A stretch of DNA of 31,573 bases, taken from assembly GCA_910584715.1 (NCBI GenBank), contig CAJUAN010000031.1:1-31573 (forward strand), given 5' to 3'. Of the stretch, positions 8,804 through 16,665 are shown one piece after another; position 1 is the stretch's first letter, and each line of letters starts with the position of its first letter. A program made the position numbers and the translations under genes. A model generated the notes under the pieces. That model saw only the letters and a list, made by a program, of their open reading frames with translations, was not told the DNA's origin and ran no database searches. The DNA comes from an uncultured Oscillospiraceae bacterium. GTDB lineage: Bacteria; Bacillota; Clostridia; Oscillospirales; Ruminococcaceae.

Positions 8804-9423
8804 AACAGACTGCCTTTCCGGGTAGAGGAATCAGCATTCGCCGATACAGCCGCAGGAGTATCCGCCGACTTTTCATAGCGCAAATCCTCAATAATGATAA
8901 GCGTTCCGGTATTGTCCATAGCCTCCGCGGCAAATTCCACATCAACAACCGTAGCCGCATCCTGCTTAAAGGAAAGCGTAAAGCCGGAGGTATTGTGTCC
9001 TATGATTATAATGCGTATCTTCTTGCTGTAATGCTCGAAAGTGACAATATATCGCTCATCTTTTTTCTTACTGAGACCGCCTATTTTAATAGTGACTCTG
9101 CCCGTTGTATCGTCGATAGAAACGTCTGCCGTTTCGCAAAGCACCTTGAACGTTTCGCCGTTTAAGGTCATAAGACCGCTTCTGAGTACAACGTTTTCCG
9201 CTGTGATCTCTTTTATCTTGACCTCCCCCAAGTCGCTCTGATCCTCGAATACGTCTACGGAATATTCCAGCTCCGCGCCGCCCTTGACCGCACCGAAAAT
9301 GTTATCCTCGGAAGCGAAAAAGGAATCCCAGCTTGCGGGAAGTGTTCCGTCATACTTCTGGATACGCAGTTTTCCCGATCCGAGTATGTGCTTTTTGGTT
9401 TCAAATTTAGATTCATTTGCCAT
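8800..9423 (-). CDS. Major tail (tube) protein
   Basis: A protein of 207 residues, ATG at 9423 behind GGAGGAATAAATC. The sequence fits Firmicutes tail-tube proteins. The N-terminal part has a GSGKLRIQKYDG strand, then FGAVKGGAELEYSVDVFEDQSD, where the antigen is measured against an invariant loop, then LRSGLMTLNGETF and DRYIVTFEHYSKKIRIIIIGHNTSGFTLSF-like strands (split here for brevity). The final ~25 residues (DTPAAVSANADSSTRKGSLL) are low-complexity. It polymerises into the tail tube around the tape measure. Its place after the tail-terminator gene and before the chaperone candidate matches siphophage order. The assignment is confident from order plus sequence type. Confidence 0.88.
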   Translation of the reverse strand: MANESKFETKKHILGSGKLRIQKYDGTLPASWDSFFASEDNIFGAVKGGAELEYSVDVFEDQSDLGEVKIKEITAENVVLRSGLMTLNGETFKVLCETADVSIDDTTGRVTIKIGGLSKKKDERYIVTFEHYSKKIRIIIIGHNTSGFTLSFKQDAATVVDVEFAAEAMDNTGTLIIIEDLRYEKSADTPAAVSANADSSTRKGSLL

Positions 9424-9426
9424 GAT

Positions 9427-9789
9427 TTATTCCTCCGTTTCATCATCGTCAAAATTTTCGTTTACTTCAAAAACATAGGCTATAACGATCTCTTTAAGAT
9501 CGTAGGATACATCAAGCACTCTTTTGAACGTTCCCAGTCCGCGGAGTATATCCTCAACCGGTTTTTCAATAGGACGTGCTTGCTTTTCGTTCCGCTGCTG
9601 CGGATAATGAAAGTATACGGCGTATGTTTTGCGCCAGTATAAGGCAATACAGTCCGCACCGTCGGCAACGCTCTGAATGTTGCTCCATGTCACATAAGGC
9701 TTTTGCGGTACGTGCTGGAATACGTTTTCCACCACAGGTACTTTCATTTCCTTAAGAACGCTTATGATGTCCTCCATTATAGGATTCAT
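9427..9789 (-). CDS. Tail terminator/completion-like protein
   Basis: A protein of 120 residues, ATG at 9789, with AAGGAGGCAAATCTG upstream; it overlaps the stop of the head-closure gene by one base. The pattern is an N-terminal helix (MEDIISVLKEMKVPVVENVF), a strand with PYVTWSN, then YWRKTYAVYFHYPQQRNE and a C-terminal strand (LKEIVIAYVFEVNENF). That is the layout of gpU/tail-terminator and minor capsid-tail joining proteins in HK97-like phages. The protein would cap the tail tube for joining to the head. Function is inferred from gene order and length. The C-terminus is strongly acidic (FDDDETEE). Confidence 0.75.
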   Translation of the reverse strand: MNPIMEDIISVLKEMKVPVVENVFQHVPQKPYVTWSNIQSVADGADCIALYWRKTYAVYFHYPQQRNEKQARPIEKPVEDILRGLGTFKRVLDVSYDLKEIVIAYVFEVNENFDDDETEE

Positions 9790-10109
9790 CAGATTTGCCT
9801 CCTTGCCTTGAATTTTATCTGTCTGTGCAGAAACTGCACATCATCGGGCGGGGAAGTGAGCACATATGTAAAACCGTTAAGGATAAACCTTGTTGTCTGC
9901 GGGGCAAGGAGCATGATTTCTTTGTTATAACGCACCGTAACGTTAACAATGTTTTCAGCGATACCGCCCGAATTAGCCGCCCAAAACTCATCGCCTTTCA
10001 GACCGTTTACATATGCCCATACCGACATAAACGGAACAAAGCTGCTTACATCTTCCGGATCAAGTGCGATCTGCAATTCTATACGGCTGTTATAAGCTCC
10101 TGCCTGCAT
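9789..10109 (-). CDS. Head closure / head-tail adaptor protein
   Basis: A protein of 106 residues. I choose the ATG at 10109, which overlaps the upstream stop codon in TAATG and follows GAGGTCGGAA; an in-frame start 48 bases further up would lie inside the connector gene. The sequence matches the Phage_H_T_join type: an initial AYNSRIELQ strand, VWAYVNGLKGDEFWAA, VTVRYNKEI, then RFILNGFTYVLTSPPDD and the terminal FLHRQIKFKARR strand. These proteins close the portal-connector channel after DNA packaging. Its neighbours (connector before, tail terminator after) support the call. Confidence 0.88.
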   Translation of the reverse strand: MQAGAYNSRIELQIALDPEDVSSFVPFMSVWAYVNGLKGDEFWAANSGGIAENIVNVTVRYNKEIMLLAPQTTRFILNGFTYVLTSPPDDVQFLHRQIKFKARRQI

Positions 10110-10408
10110 TATTCCGACCTCATTTCCATTCGTATCTGCTGTAATGCGCTGCTGCAAATGTGCCTTACCGCATTGCTTACCTTATTTCCGGACTGCGCCG
10201 TAAATTCCCGGTTATCGTACAGATCGTTGACTATAAGCTTTGCAATGGTCTGTACGCGCGGGTCTTCTCTGGGAAAGTCGTCTCCCAACGCGCTTTTTAT
10301 GTAATTTTCGGCGAAAAGGATAAGCCTTTCCACTACATCATCTTCATAGTCGCCGTCTATACGTGCGTACTTTTTTGCATCTTCAACAGTTATAAGCAGT
10401 TCAGCCAT
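10109..10408 (-). CDS. Head-tail connector (gp6-like)
   Basis: A protein of 99 residues, ATG at 10408 with GGTGAGGAT just upstream. All-helical pattern of the phage connector/DNA-packaging family (Phage_connect_1, HK97 gp6-like): LLITVEDAKKYARID, DDVVERLILFAENYIKSALG, then VQTIAKLIVNDLYDNREF and a C-terminal helix. It forms the ring under the portal that receives the head-closure protein. It follows the capsid gene by 19 bases and couples to the next gene through TAATG. Confidence 0.9.
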   Translation of the reverse strand: MAELLITVEDAKKYARIDGDYEDDVVERLILFAENYIKSALGDDFPREDPRVQTIAKLIVNDLYDNREFTAQSGNKVSNAVRHICSSALQQIRMEMRSE

Positions 10409-10427
10409 ATCCTCACCGCCCTATAAA

Positions 10428-11633
10428 TTATTTAGAACTGCGGCTCTTGGCAAGCAGACTGCTTTCCTGTGTGTCGTCGCCGTCGGGTGTTCCCGATTCC
10501 TGACCGAGCAGACCGTACTGATACGCGTTTTTATCCGCACTTATAACGTCAAAGCTTTCCATCACACGGAGAGCGGTCTGATTTTCACAGAAAAATATGT
10601 GTTCCGATACAGCAAATTCGAGAATTTTACGTTCAATGAACCAACAGCCGGCTTTCAGCGAACCGTAAAATACAGGGTGCTTGCCTTCTACATCTGGAAG
10701 CTGCGCGTCTGGGAAAACAATAACGGAAAGTCCGTTAAAGCGTTTCTTTGTTGCTTCTTTTACGTCGTCAGACAAGATCGGTCTGCCGCTTGCGTCCACA
10801 GAATCATCAAGATATGCAAACCCGCTCTGATTTGTTATGATAATACCGTCAATCCAATAATCAGCAGCCACGTCCGTATTGATTGAATGTTTAAGAGCCT
10901 GCCAACCCGAAAGAGCTTTGGGGGTTTTATCTTTTTTAAGAGTATCAAAAATTTTACCATTTTCGGTTATAATTGAATCTCTTACAAACCAACGGTTAAG
11001 GTATGCCATAAGCCCGCCTGTTTCGTTATCTTTAAGGATATTAGAAACAGGCATGATTTCACCGTAATGTTTGATTTTGTAATCTACTGTGCTAAATGTA
11101 GGTTCTTTTCCCGTAGAAATTCTGCCGCCATCTTCAAATGCTATCAATCCTGTAGGTTCTCCCGCTTCAAAAGTAAATGAACCGCTGATGGTAGATGTAG
11201 GAATAACAGAAACGTAATCCTTTGCGCTCATATAGGTTTTGCGGAATTCCGTAATTGCCGTATGTATATCTTCAGGGATAAGATGATTTTCGCCGTTTAC
11301 GGCATTATCTCCGGAAATAAGAGCTTTTTCAAGGGAAATAGCCTCCTTTTCCTCGTCCGTCAGATGCTGCTTTTTCAGCATTTTGGCAATGATCTTAAAG
11401 CCGTTGACCATGCTCTTTTCCTTATTTTCGGGGACTTTTGCCGGAACGTCTGCCGCCGCTGCGGTTTTTTCGACCTGCTCAAGACCCTGTTCCACGTTAT
11501 ATTCGTTGTCAAGCAATTTGATCTGCGCAAGCTTATCCGCCGCCTCGTCAAATTTTTTCTCGACCTTAAGGCGGGTCGCCTCTTCAAGAAGAGACTTTTT
11601 TGTGCTTAAAATTTCTTTCATTCTTTCAGTCAT
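10428..11633 (-). CDS. HK97-fold major capsid protein
   Basis: A protein of 401 residues, ATG at 11633; it overlaps the end of the protease gene by eight bases. Residues 1-~75 are a charged coiled-coil scaffold (delta) domain (RMKEILSTKKSLLEEATRLK), expected to be removed by the adjacent protease. The rest is the HK97 fold: NHLIPEDIHTAI-type N-arm, FTFEAGEPTGLIAFEDGGRI, KIKHYGEIMPVSNILKDNE spine-helix region, IIITNQSGFAYLDD, then PVFYGSLKAGCWFIERK and SEHIFFCENQTALRVMESFDV. It builds the procapsid shell with the portal. The ~25-residue C-terminal tail is polar and low-complexity. Confidence 0.95.
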   Translation of the reverse strand: MTERMKEILSTKKSLLEEATRLKVEKKFDEAADKLAQIKLLDNEYNVEQGLEQVEKTAAAADVPAKVPENKEKSMVNGFKIIAKMLKKQHLTDEEKEAISLEKALISGDNAVNGENHLIPEDIHTAITEFRKTYMSAKDYVSVIPTSTISGSFTFEAGEPTGLIAFEDGGRISTGKEPTFSTVDYKIKHYGEIMPVSNILKDNETGGLMAYLNRWFVRDSIITENGKIFDTLKKDKTPKALSGWQALKHSINTDVAADYWIDGIIITNQSGFAYLDDSVDASGRPILSDDVKEATKKRFNGLSVIVFPDAQLPDVEGKHPVFYGSLKAGCWFIERKILEFAVSEHIFFCENQTALRVMESFDVISADKNAYQYGLLGQESGTPDGDDTQESSLLAKSRSSK

Positions 11634-12351
11634 GATTATTATCCTCCTCGTTTTCGTGTATCGAAACAGCCGCTTTTGCCAAAGCTATCTCAATATCAAG
11701 CATTTTTTCCTTTTCGTCGGTTTCCGTGCTGTCGGTTTCGGGAATTTCCTTAAAAGGTTTGTCCCCGTACGACTTTATTACCCCCGCCTCTTTTTGTGCG
11801 GGAACAGCTACAAAGCTTACCTCGAAAGCGTCCTCGGGGTCTTCAAGTATAAAATGACACTGCTTGTCCCCATAAGTCTTGCCTCCGATGTGTTTGCAGT
11901 AGGATTTGATGTTGTCCTGACCGCATACAGAGCATATTACCGATTTAAGCTTACAGGATACAGACACCTCTTTCATGATCCCCGCCGAAAGCATTGTAAT
12001 AAAATCCTTTGTCGCGTCTGTCTGCACCGTGTAGCATTTGGCAATAAGCCGCGTCACATTCCCGTCCGTTTCCACCGCGGTATCATATATCCGCGCACAC
12101 TGATTTTTTGCGCTTGGGTCGTGGTCGGATATAATGGTTTTGCCTATGAACATTTTTGCGAGCTGCTCTATGGCGTTTTCGGAAAAGCGTTCATAATCGC
12201 GGTCTATCCGGTTATCGCAGACGGCAAGCTTGAATCCGAAAATTTCGTCAGCCGACAAGCTTTTCAGAGCGTATCTGCCGTTTATTACCGCAAGTTCATT
12301 CTCGGATATGTCCGATCTTTCAATTTTTGCCGATTTTATAATACGATCCAT
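11626..12351 (-). CDS. Prohead maturation protease with Cys/His insert
   Basis: A protein of 241 residues, ATG at 12351 with GGAGGTGAGTAA overlapping the portal stop. It sits between portal and capsid, the usual protease position in HK97-like phages. The sequence has the herpes/HK97 protease pattern: RIDRDYERFSENAIEQLAKM, then His77 in TIISDHDPS and Ser130/Ser132 in MKEVSVSCKL as likely catalytic residues. Directly after the serine motif comes a Cys/His cluster, Cys140-x2-Cys143, Cys152, His154, Cys165, which looks like a small metal site. It would cleave the capsid delta domain and itself during maturation. The catalytic assignment is from pattern only. The last ~50 residues are an acidic tail. 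Confidence 0.87.
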   Translation of the reverse strand: MDRIIKSAKIERSDISENELAVINGRYALKSLSADEIFGFKLAVCDNRIDRDYERFSENAIEQLAKMFIGKTIISDHDPSAKNQCARIYDTAVETDGNVTRLIAKCYTVQTDATKDFITMLSAGIMKEVSVSCKLKSVICSVCGQDNIKSYCKHIGGKTYGDKQCHFILEDPEDAFEVSFVAVPAQKEAGVIKSYGDKPFKEIPETDSTETDEKEKMLDIEIALAKAAVSIHENEEDNNHD

Positions 12352-13641
12352 TTACTCACCTCCGTTTACCTTATACTGTTTTCCCGCGTCCTCCGCGGGT
12401 ATCATTGAACCGTTCACCAGAAGCTTATCACAGCCCTTGGCAGGCAGGTCAATGTAATCTCTTGCCTCGTCGGGAGTATATAAGCCGCCATTGATAGCTT
12501 CCGTAAGCGTCTTTATCTGCTCCGTGGGACTTGCTCTGAGGATAGCCGCCTCATTGAACTTGAAGTATATACCGTTTCGCCGTTCCTCACGCGTAAGCAG
12601 CTTATAGCTGAATTCCTCCTCATACTGTTTCAGAATGTACAGCAGCGTCTCAATATAAAACGCTAACTGCTGCTGTTCCGCCGCCGCATAGCTTGCCTTG
12701 GTATAGTCGTTTATCTGGTTGGGCTTTATGCCGAACGCCGCCGCGATCTGCAAAGCGGAATATTGCTTAAGCTCCAGAAACTGACCGTCCGTGAATTTCA
12801 TGTTAAGCGGCTGTATGGAAGAACCCAATGGTATCGGTATAAATAATTCCGCGCCTTTTTCTTCACCTCGGGCATAACGGGTAATTCCCTCGGCAAAGGT
12901 TTTCGCACTCTTATCGCTCAGGTCTCCGGTATATTGCAGGACTGCCTTTGCCACAAACCCGTTTTCATAAGCCTTTGAAAGAAGCTGCTGCCCTTTTTGA
13001 TTTGCTTCAACGGTAGAAGCGAGAATATCCTGAATAGACAATCCTGTTATGCCGTCAAGGCTGACGGAGGAACGAACGTGTATTATATCCTCCGTGCCGA
13101 AAATATATCGCTGACCGTTCTTGGGGTGCGTGTAGATATACCACAGCTTGGCATTACCCGTATCAATAATTTTCGCGTTGTCAAACCACAGCTGCATATA
13201 CTGCGGTTCCAGCGGATAAAGCTTAGGGTTCCTGCCATAGCCCTGAATAAGTGCGTATGCGTTTCCGTAATGGTTACGGTTAGCCTCCATAGTCCCCATA
13301 AAGGTGGAGGAGGTCATGAACTCATTTGGACGGTACCGTACAACGTCGTACATATCATGCCATGTGCAGTTGACTTTACCTTTTACCGGGTCTTTCTGCA
13401 AAAGCTTAAAGGGCATTTTGGCAATGGACTCCGATAAAATTTTTATACAGGAAAAATACGTTACCTCCGACAGCTTATTGGACGATACGCCGTCCAGGTT
13501 AAAAAGGTCTATAAGCTGCTGCATGGTGACGATTTTTTCACTGTTGGCGGTAATTTTGCCTGTTTCGGGAACGGTAACAGCTGTTTCCTCTTTTTTTCCG
13601 CCGAAAAGGCTTTTCAAGCTGAATTTTCTTTCCTTAGCCAT
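12352..13641 (-). CDS. Portal protein, HK97 gp3 type
   Basis: A protein of 429 residues, ATG at 13641 behind ACGGAGGTGCGGA. The pattern of the HK97-family portal is clear: an N-terminal SLKSLFGGKK, VTYFSCIKILSESIAKMPFKL, RPNEFMTSSTFMGTMEANRN, YGNAYALIQGYGR, LWYIYTHPKNGQ, DIIHVRSSVSLDGITGLS, then AAFGIKPNQIND and the C-terminal LTREERRNGIYFKFNE. It forms the dodecameric ring through which terminase moves DNA. A 21-codon mini-ORF overlaps its start in another frame, and its stop provides the ribosome site of the protease gene, so these three are likely translationally coupled. Confidence 0.95.
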   Translation of the reverse strand: MAKERKFSLKSLFGGKKEETAVTVPETGKITANSEKIVTMQQLIDLFNLDGVSSNKLSEVTYFSCIKILSESIAKMPFKLLQKDPVKGKVNCTWHDMYDVVRYRPNEFMTSSTFMGTMEANRNHYGNAYALIQGYGRNPKLYPLEPQYMQLWFDNAKIIDTGNAKLWYIYTHPKNGQRYIFGTEDIIHVRSSVSLDGITGLSIQDILASTVEANQKGQQLLSKAYENGFVAKAVLQYTGDLSDKSAKTFAEGITRYARGEEKGAELFIPIPLGSSIQPLNMKFTDGQFLELKQYSALQIAAAFGIKPNQINDYTKASYAAAEQQQLAFYIETLLYILKQYEEEFSYKLLTREERRNGIYFKFNEAAILRASPTEQIKTLTEAINGGLYTPDEARDYIDLPAKGCDKLLVNGSMIPAEDAGKQYKVNGGE

Positions 13642-13699
13642 TCCGCACCTCCGTAAATACCCGCTCGGAGGGTGAACGAATGCGAATGCTTGTTATCAT
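13634..13699 (-). CDS. 21-residue mini-ORF overlapping portal start
   Basis: An ATG at 13699 follows GAAAGGAAGATATC and encodes MITSIRIRSPSERVFTEVRN plus Gly before a TAA. It covers the whole gap between TerL and portal and ends eight bases inside the portal gene in a different frame. The strong ribosome site and exact fit make translation plausible, either as a coupling leader for portal expression or as a tiny peptide. Nothing about its sequence identifies a function. Confidence 0.5.
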   Translation of the reverse strand: MITSIRIRSPSERVFTEVRNG

Positions 13700-13712
13700 G
13701 ATATCTTCCTTT

Positions 13713-15437
13713 CTATTTCCAGCCCATTTGCTGTAAATAATTATCCATTTCCTTTTGCGTATCGATAACAGCGTGCTTGTCCCTTTCAATGCTGTACTTG
13801 CGGCAATTAATACAAGAGTCTACCGGGTCTATGCGCCTGTACCTGCTCCGTGCGCCGCTCTGCTTATCGATCTTTATTTCCTTATAAGAATTCATGACTG
13901 TCACAGAATTGCAGAACGAGTACCGAAGCAGCTCGTTATGTTTGTTGTATTTTAATTTGTGAGACCTTACGCGGAGCTGAATATCGACCGTCGCGTCGTT
14001 CAGCTGCTTGTGGGATTGAGTTACCGCCACTACGGGAACTCCGAATGTTTCTTCCAGCTCTGAAAGGATACCGTCAAGATTGTGCGGGTCGGCAGCTATT
14101 GCTTCAAGTTTAAGGTCGTACATACCTATAACGTCCCTCGCTCTGCTTATAATAAATTTATAATCGTTTTTGTAGTCGGTTTCGCCGCCTGTTACAGTTA
14201 TAAGTCCCTGCTTTTCCCATACGTCATAGGGGACAAGATCGGTCTTGCAGTGTTCGGAGAAACGTCCGCGGGGCATGAAACTGTGAGAATAATAATACAG
14301 GTATTCCCCGTCCTCGAATTCCAATGAGAACGACGTAAGGTCTCCGCCGCTGGAAAGGTCAAGACCAAGAACGCACTTTCTTCCGCGGTAATTTTCAAGG
14401 GTATCATCACAGCCGCAGGCAAGTATATCCTCCGCGCTGACATACTGATTATCCGAAGCCTGGTACCACAAATTGCAGCACTTCACAAGATAGTCGGACA
14501 ACGCCGAGCCGCCCATATCCCGCGCCGTGTCCGCGTCTCTCTGCTGGGTCTCTATGCCGAGCTCCGTCTGACACAATACCGGGTTTGCCTTTATCCATAC
14601 GGCGGGGCTGTAAGGATCGTCCTCTTTGTCAAGCGTGTATATGTCAACAAAGAAGTCCTCCGCCGTAACCGCGCCGCTCAGAATATCGCAGCAGTATTTA
14701 TCCATCTCAAAGCAAAAGCTGTTTACTTCCTTGCCGCGGGTGGTTATCATGCTGTTAAGAGTCTCCGGCAGGCTTCTTGTACCCTTGTAGAGCGCGTCGT
14801 ATATGGAACTGTCCTTGTGCTGGTGTATTTCGTCAATGGAATTGAAGATACTGCGGAAACCGTCCTGTAAGCCCGCTTCTTTTGATAAGGCTTCAATGGT
14901 GCAGTGGGTATTCAGCGCGGTTATAAGGTTTTTGTATTCGGTTATCTTGAAGTAAGCGGAAAGATCGTTGTCGGCAAGGATAAACTTGGCCATTTCCTCC
15001 CACGCAAGCTTGGATTGCCGCTTCATGGTAGCCGCCGTGAATATCTTTCCGTAATTGTAGCTGTTAAATCCCGCAAGGTAAGTGCCGCGTATACCGTTTT
15101 TGAACGTTTTGCCGTTCTGACGCGCCATAGATTCATAGCTCCGTCGGAAACGTCTGTAGCCGTTTGGCTTTACCCAGCCCATAGGTACGCCGAGATCAAA
15201 GCATTGATTGCCGTACAGCTTTACAGGCTTAGGACTGTCACCCTCGATAATAGTCAGTGTTTCCGCGTACCGGAGAATACGGTCACTTTTTTCCGTATCC
15301 CAAATATAAGGGAAATCCTTTGTACCCTGCCGTTCCAGGTCCCGCAGGTGTCTTTCGCAGGCTTGACGGTGTTCCTTGCAGGCAACGATATTTCCGATAG
15401 CGACCTGCTCCGCGTATTGTGTAGCGCGGTCGATCAT
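13713..15437 (-). CDS. Terminase large subunit
   Basis: A protein of 574 residues, ATG at 15437 behind GGCGGTGATAAA. It belongs to the Terminase_1-like/HK97-type large subunits. The ATPase has a deviant Walker A at residues 106-111 (RQNGKT, within SMARQNGKTF) and a Walker B-like SIDEIHQH at ~200-207 (Asp202, Glu203). Residues ~265-360 continue (YTLDKEDDPYSPAVWIKANP). The nuclease domain starts at VLGLDLSSGGDLTSFS (~363-378), where the first Asp is a likely metal ligand, with later acidic residues in IAADPHNLDG. The protein translocates and cuts concatemeric DNA. Two small genes and a terminator-like hairpin separate it from TerS. Confidence 0.95.
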   Translation of the reverse strand: MIDRATQYAEQVAIGNIVACKEHRQACERHLRDLERQGTKDFPYIWDTEKSDRILRYAETLTIIEGDSPKPVKLYGNQCFDLGVPMGWVKPNGYRRFRRSYESMARQNGKTFKNGIRGTYLAGFNSYNYGKIFTAATMKRQSKLAWEEMAKFILADNDLSAYFKITEYKNLITALNTHCTIEALSKEAGLQDGFRSIFNSIDEIHQHKDSSIYDALYKGTRSLPETLNSMITTRGKEVNSFCFEMDKYCCDILSGAVTAEDFFVDIYTLDKEDDPYSPAVWIKANPVLCQTELGIETQQRDADTARDMGGSALSDYLVKCCNLWYQASDNQYVSAEDILACGCDDTLENYRGRKCVLGLDLSSGGDLTSFSLEFEDGEYLYYYSHSFMPRGRFSEHCKTDLVPYDVWEKQGLITVTGGETDYKNDYKFIISRARDVIGMYDLKLEAIAADPHNLDGILSELEETFGVPVVAVTQSHKQLNDATVDIQLRVRSHKLKYNKHNELLRYSFCNSVTVMNSYKEIKIDKQSGARSRYRRIDPVDSCINCRKYSIERDKHAVIDTQKEMDNYLQQMGWK

Positions 15438-15450
15438 TTTATCACCGCCT

Positions 15451-15498
15451 AAAATAAAAATGAGCCTACAATTACACGAAATGTAATCATAGGCTCAT
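15451..15498 (-). terminator. Intrinsic terminator upstream of TerL, leftward
   Basis: ATGAGCCTA (15460-15468) pairs with TAGGCTCAT (15490-15498), and ATTAC (15471-15475) pairs with GTAAT (15483-15487) after a C/A mismatch; the loop is ACGAAAT. In the leftward transcript the hairpin is followed by TTTTTATTTT. It lies between the zinc-ribbon gene and TerL with only about 14 bases before the TerL ribosome site, so no promoter fits between them. It should limit or gate late transcription. Confidence 0.7.
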
Positions 15499-15514
15499 AG
15501 GCTCAACAGATTAT

Positions 15515-15754
15515 TTAATCTTTAATTTTATCGGTATTTATCCTTATTTCAAACCAGTCATGGCATATCGGACATTTACATCGCGTCCATACGCCGCGGC
15601 ATACAGCGTCGTCTTCCATTGCGATAGTTGATATATCAGTGCCGCACTTCGAGCATTTGACTTTTTTCAGTCTCTTTGAACAAGCTTGCTCGCTTGCTTG
15701 TACCGCCGCGCTTCTTTCAATTTCCCGCGTCAAACCTACGTCCGTCAAGTTCAT
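15515..15754 (-). CDS. Small zinc-ribbon protein
   Basis: A protein of 79 residues. The ATG at 15754 is chosen because AAGGAGTTATATC precedes it; a longer in-frame version would begin inside the upstream gene. It has four cysteines in ribbon arrangement: CSKCG, then CKCPICHDWF about 30 residues later, with a short basic stretch (SKRLKKVK) in front. Such proteins usually bind zinc and may touch nucleic acid or another protein. It lies between TerS and TerL in the packaging operon, overlapping the end of the previous gene by 38 bases. A role in packaging or late regulation is only suggested by position. Confidence 0.75.
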   Translation of the reverse strand: MNLTDVGLTREIERSAAVQASEQACSKRLKKVKCSKCGTDISTIAMEDDAVCRGVWTRCKCPICHDWFEIRINTDKIKD

Positions 15755-16007
15755 GATATAACTCCTTACTATAAACAGTGATTTCTTTTCTATGCTCACT
15801 ATAAGCATTAAACACAAGCGTTTTATTGCATATTTTTTTAAGATAATCTTCGCAAGCTTCAGGAATAGTATCTCCTATGCCATAACAACTTGACAAAAAA
15901 TCGCCGTATTTAATTTCGCAATTTTCAAAAGATACATATATTTTATTGTTTACTATTTGTTTAGATATTTTTTTATTTATTGAGAGCAAAATATTTTCTG
16001 CCGACAT
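15717..16007 (-). CDS. Hypothetical protein between TerS and TerL
   Basis: A protein of 96 residues, ATG at 16007 behind GAGAGGTGATAAA, starting five bases after the end of TerS. The sequence (MSAENILLSINKKIS, then FENCEIKYGDFLSSCYGIGD, then TIPEACEDYLKKICNKTLVF) does not match a family I recognise. The local DNA is AT-richer than TerS and TerL, and the gene ends inside the next gene. It could be a recently inserted small gene. TIPEACEDYLKKICNKTLVF resembles the end of HicB-like folds, but the evidence is too thin to assign. Confidence 0.7.
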   Translation of the reverse strand: MSAENILLSINKKISKQIVNNKIYVSFENCEIKYGDFLSSCYGIGDTIPEACEDYLKKICNKTLVFNAYSEHRKEITVYSKELYHELDGRRFDAGN

Positions 16008-16011
16008 TTTA

Positions 16012-16494
16012 TCACCTCTCAAACTTACTGAATTTATTCTCCGGAGGAGCCTCTTTCGGAGCGATCAGCTTACAGCGAGACGTAATAGTCAGCCCCATAG
16101 CATTGGCGCAGGAAAGACATTCACGGAAATTTTTGTCTTTCAACGCCTCAAACTCCTTAAGCTTAGGCAGCCATTTCAGCCGCTGATTGGCAGACGGATT
16201 TTTCTGTATGATCTCTTGCAGGGTTTTCTCATATTCGCTGTACCTTGACTTGGAGCATATGAACATGCCCAAAGTATAACAATCAAGATTTCCCATTACT
16301 CCGATACGCACAAGCTCCTCTGCGATCTCGTAAAATTCCCTGACCTGCTCCGGTTCTGTAAGAAAGTCGGGAGGGTGAATATTATCGGCAATAACCTTCG
16401 GCGCGGAGCTTTCCCGCTCCTCTATGTCTTTCTTGGTAACATGAGTACGTCCCGCCGCCTGTATAGCTTCCGCCGACATTTTATTTCTTCCCAT
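16012..16494 (-). CDS. Terminase small subunit, P27 family
   Basis: A protein of 160 residues, ATG at 16494 with GAGG eleven bases upstream; a second ATG at 16479 is possible. The N-terminus (MSAEAIQAAGRTHVTKKDIEERE) and the block PPDFLTEPEQVREFYEIAEELVRIGV are typical of the P27-type small terminase, followed by a helical SRYSEYEKTLQEIIQKNPSANQRLKW and the C-terminal LTITSRCKLIAP region. TerS recognises the packaging site and loads TerL. The candidate cos sequence and the HNH gene lie directly upstream, as in many cos-packaging phages. Confidence 0.93.
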   Translation of the reverse strand: MGRNKMSAEAIQAAGRTHVTKKDIEERESSAPKVIADNIHPPDFLTEPEQVREFYEIAEELVRIGVMGNLDCYTLGMFICSKSRYSEYEKTLQEIIQKNPSANQRLKWLPKLKEFEALKDKNFRECLSCANAMGLTITSRCKLIAPKEAPPENKFSKFER

Positions 16495-16559
16495 TTGTTT
16501 CCATACCTCGCTTTAAATATATTTTATCTCTGTTAAAATTCTCGTAAAAATTTTTATAA

Positions 16560-16640
16560 AAGGATTTTTTTCTACACGGAGGGGCAGTGCGGGTATTTTG
16601 AACGTAGGGCAAACTTTTTTGTTCACCCCCCGTTAATAAA
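16560..16640. other. Candidate cos/packaging region
   Basis: The 171-base gap between HNH and TerS holds no gene. It has ACGGAGGGG (16576-16584) and CCCCCCGT (16626-16633), an imperfect inverted pair around a G/C- and T-rich core, with AT-rich flanks. In HNH-plus-P27 phages the cohesive end site usually lies in this gap. No cleavage position can be read from sequence alone. Confidence 0.4.
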
Positions 16641-16665
16641 TAAAATGTTAAATTTTAAATCAAAT

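Noticed and set aside
11383..12408. Long plus-strand frame opposite capsid and protease
   Set aside because: It crosses three well-supported minus-strand genes and its translation is rich in Phe, Arg and Cys with no family pattern.
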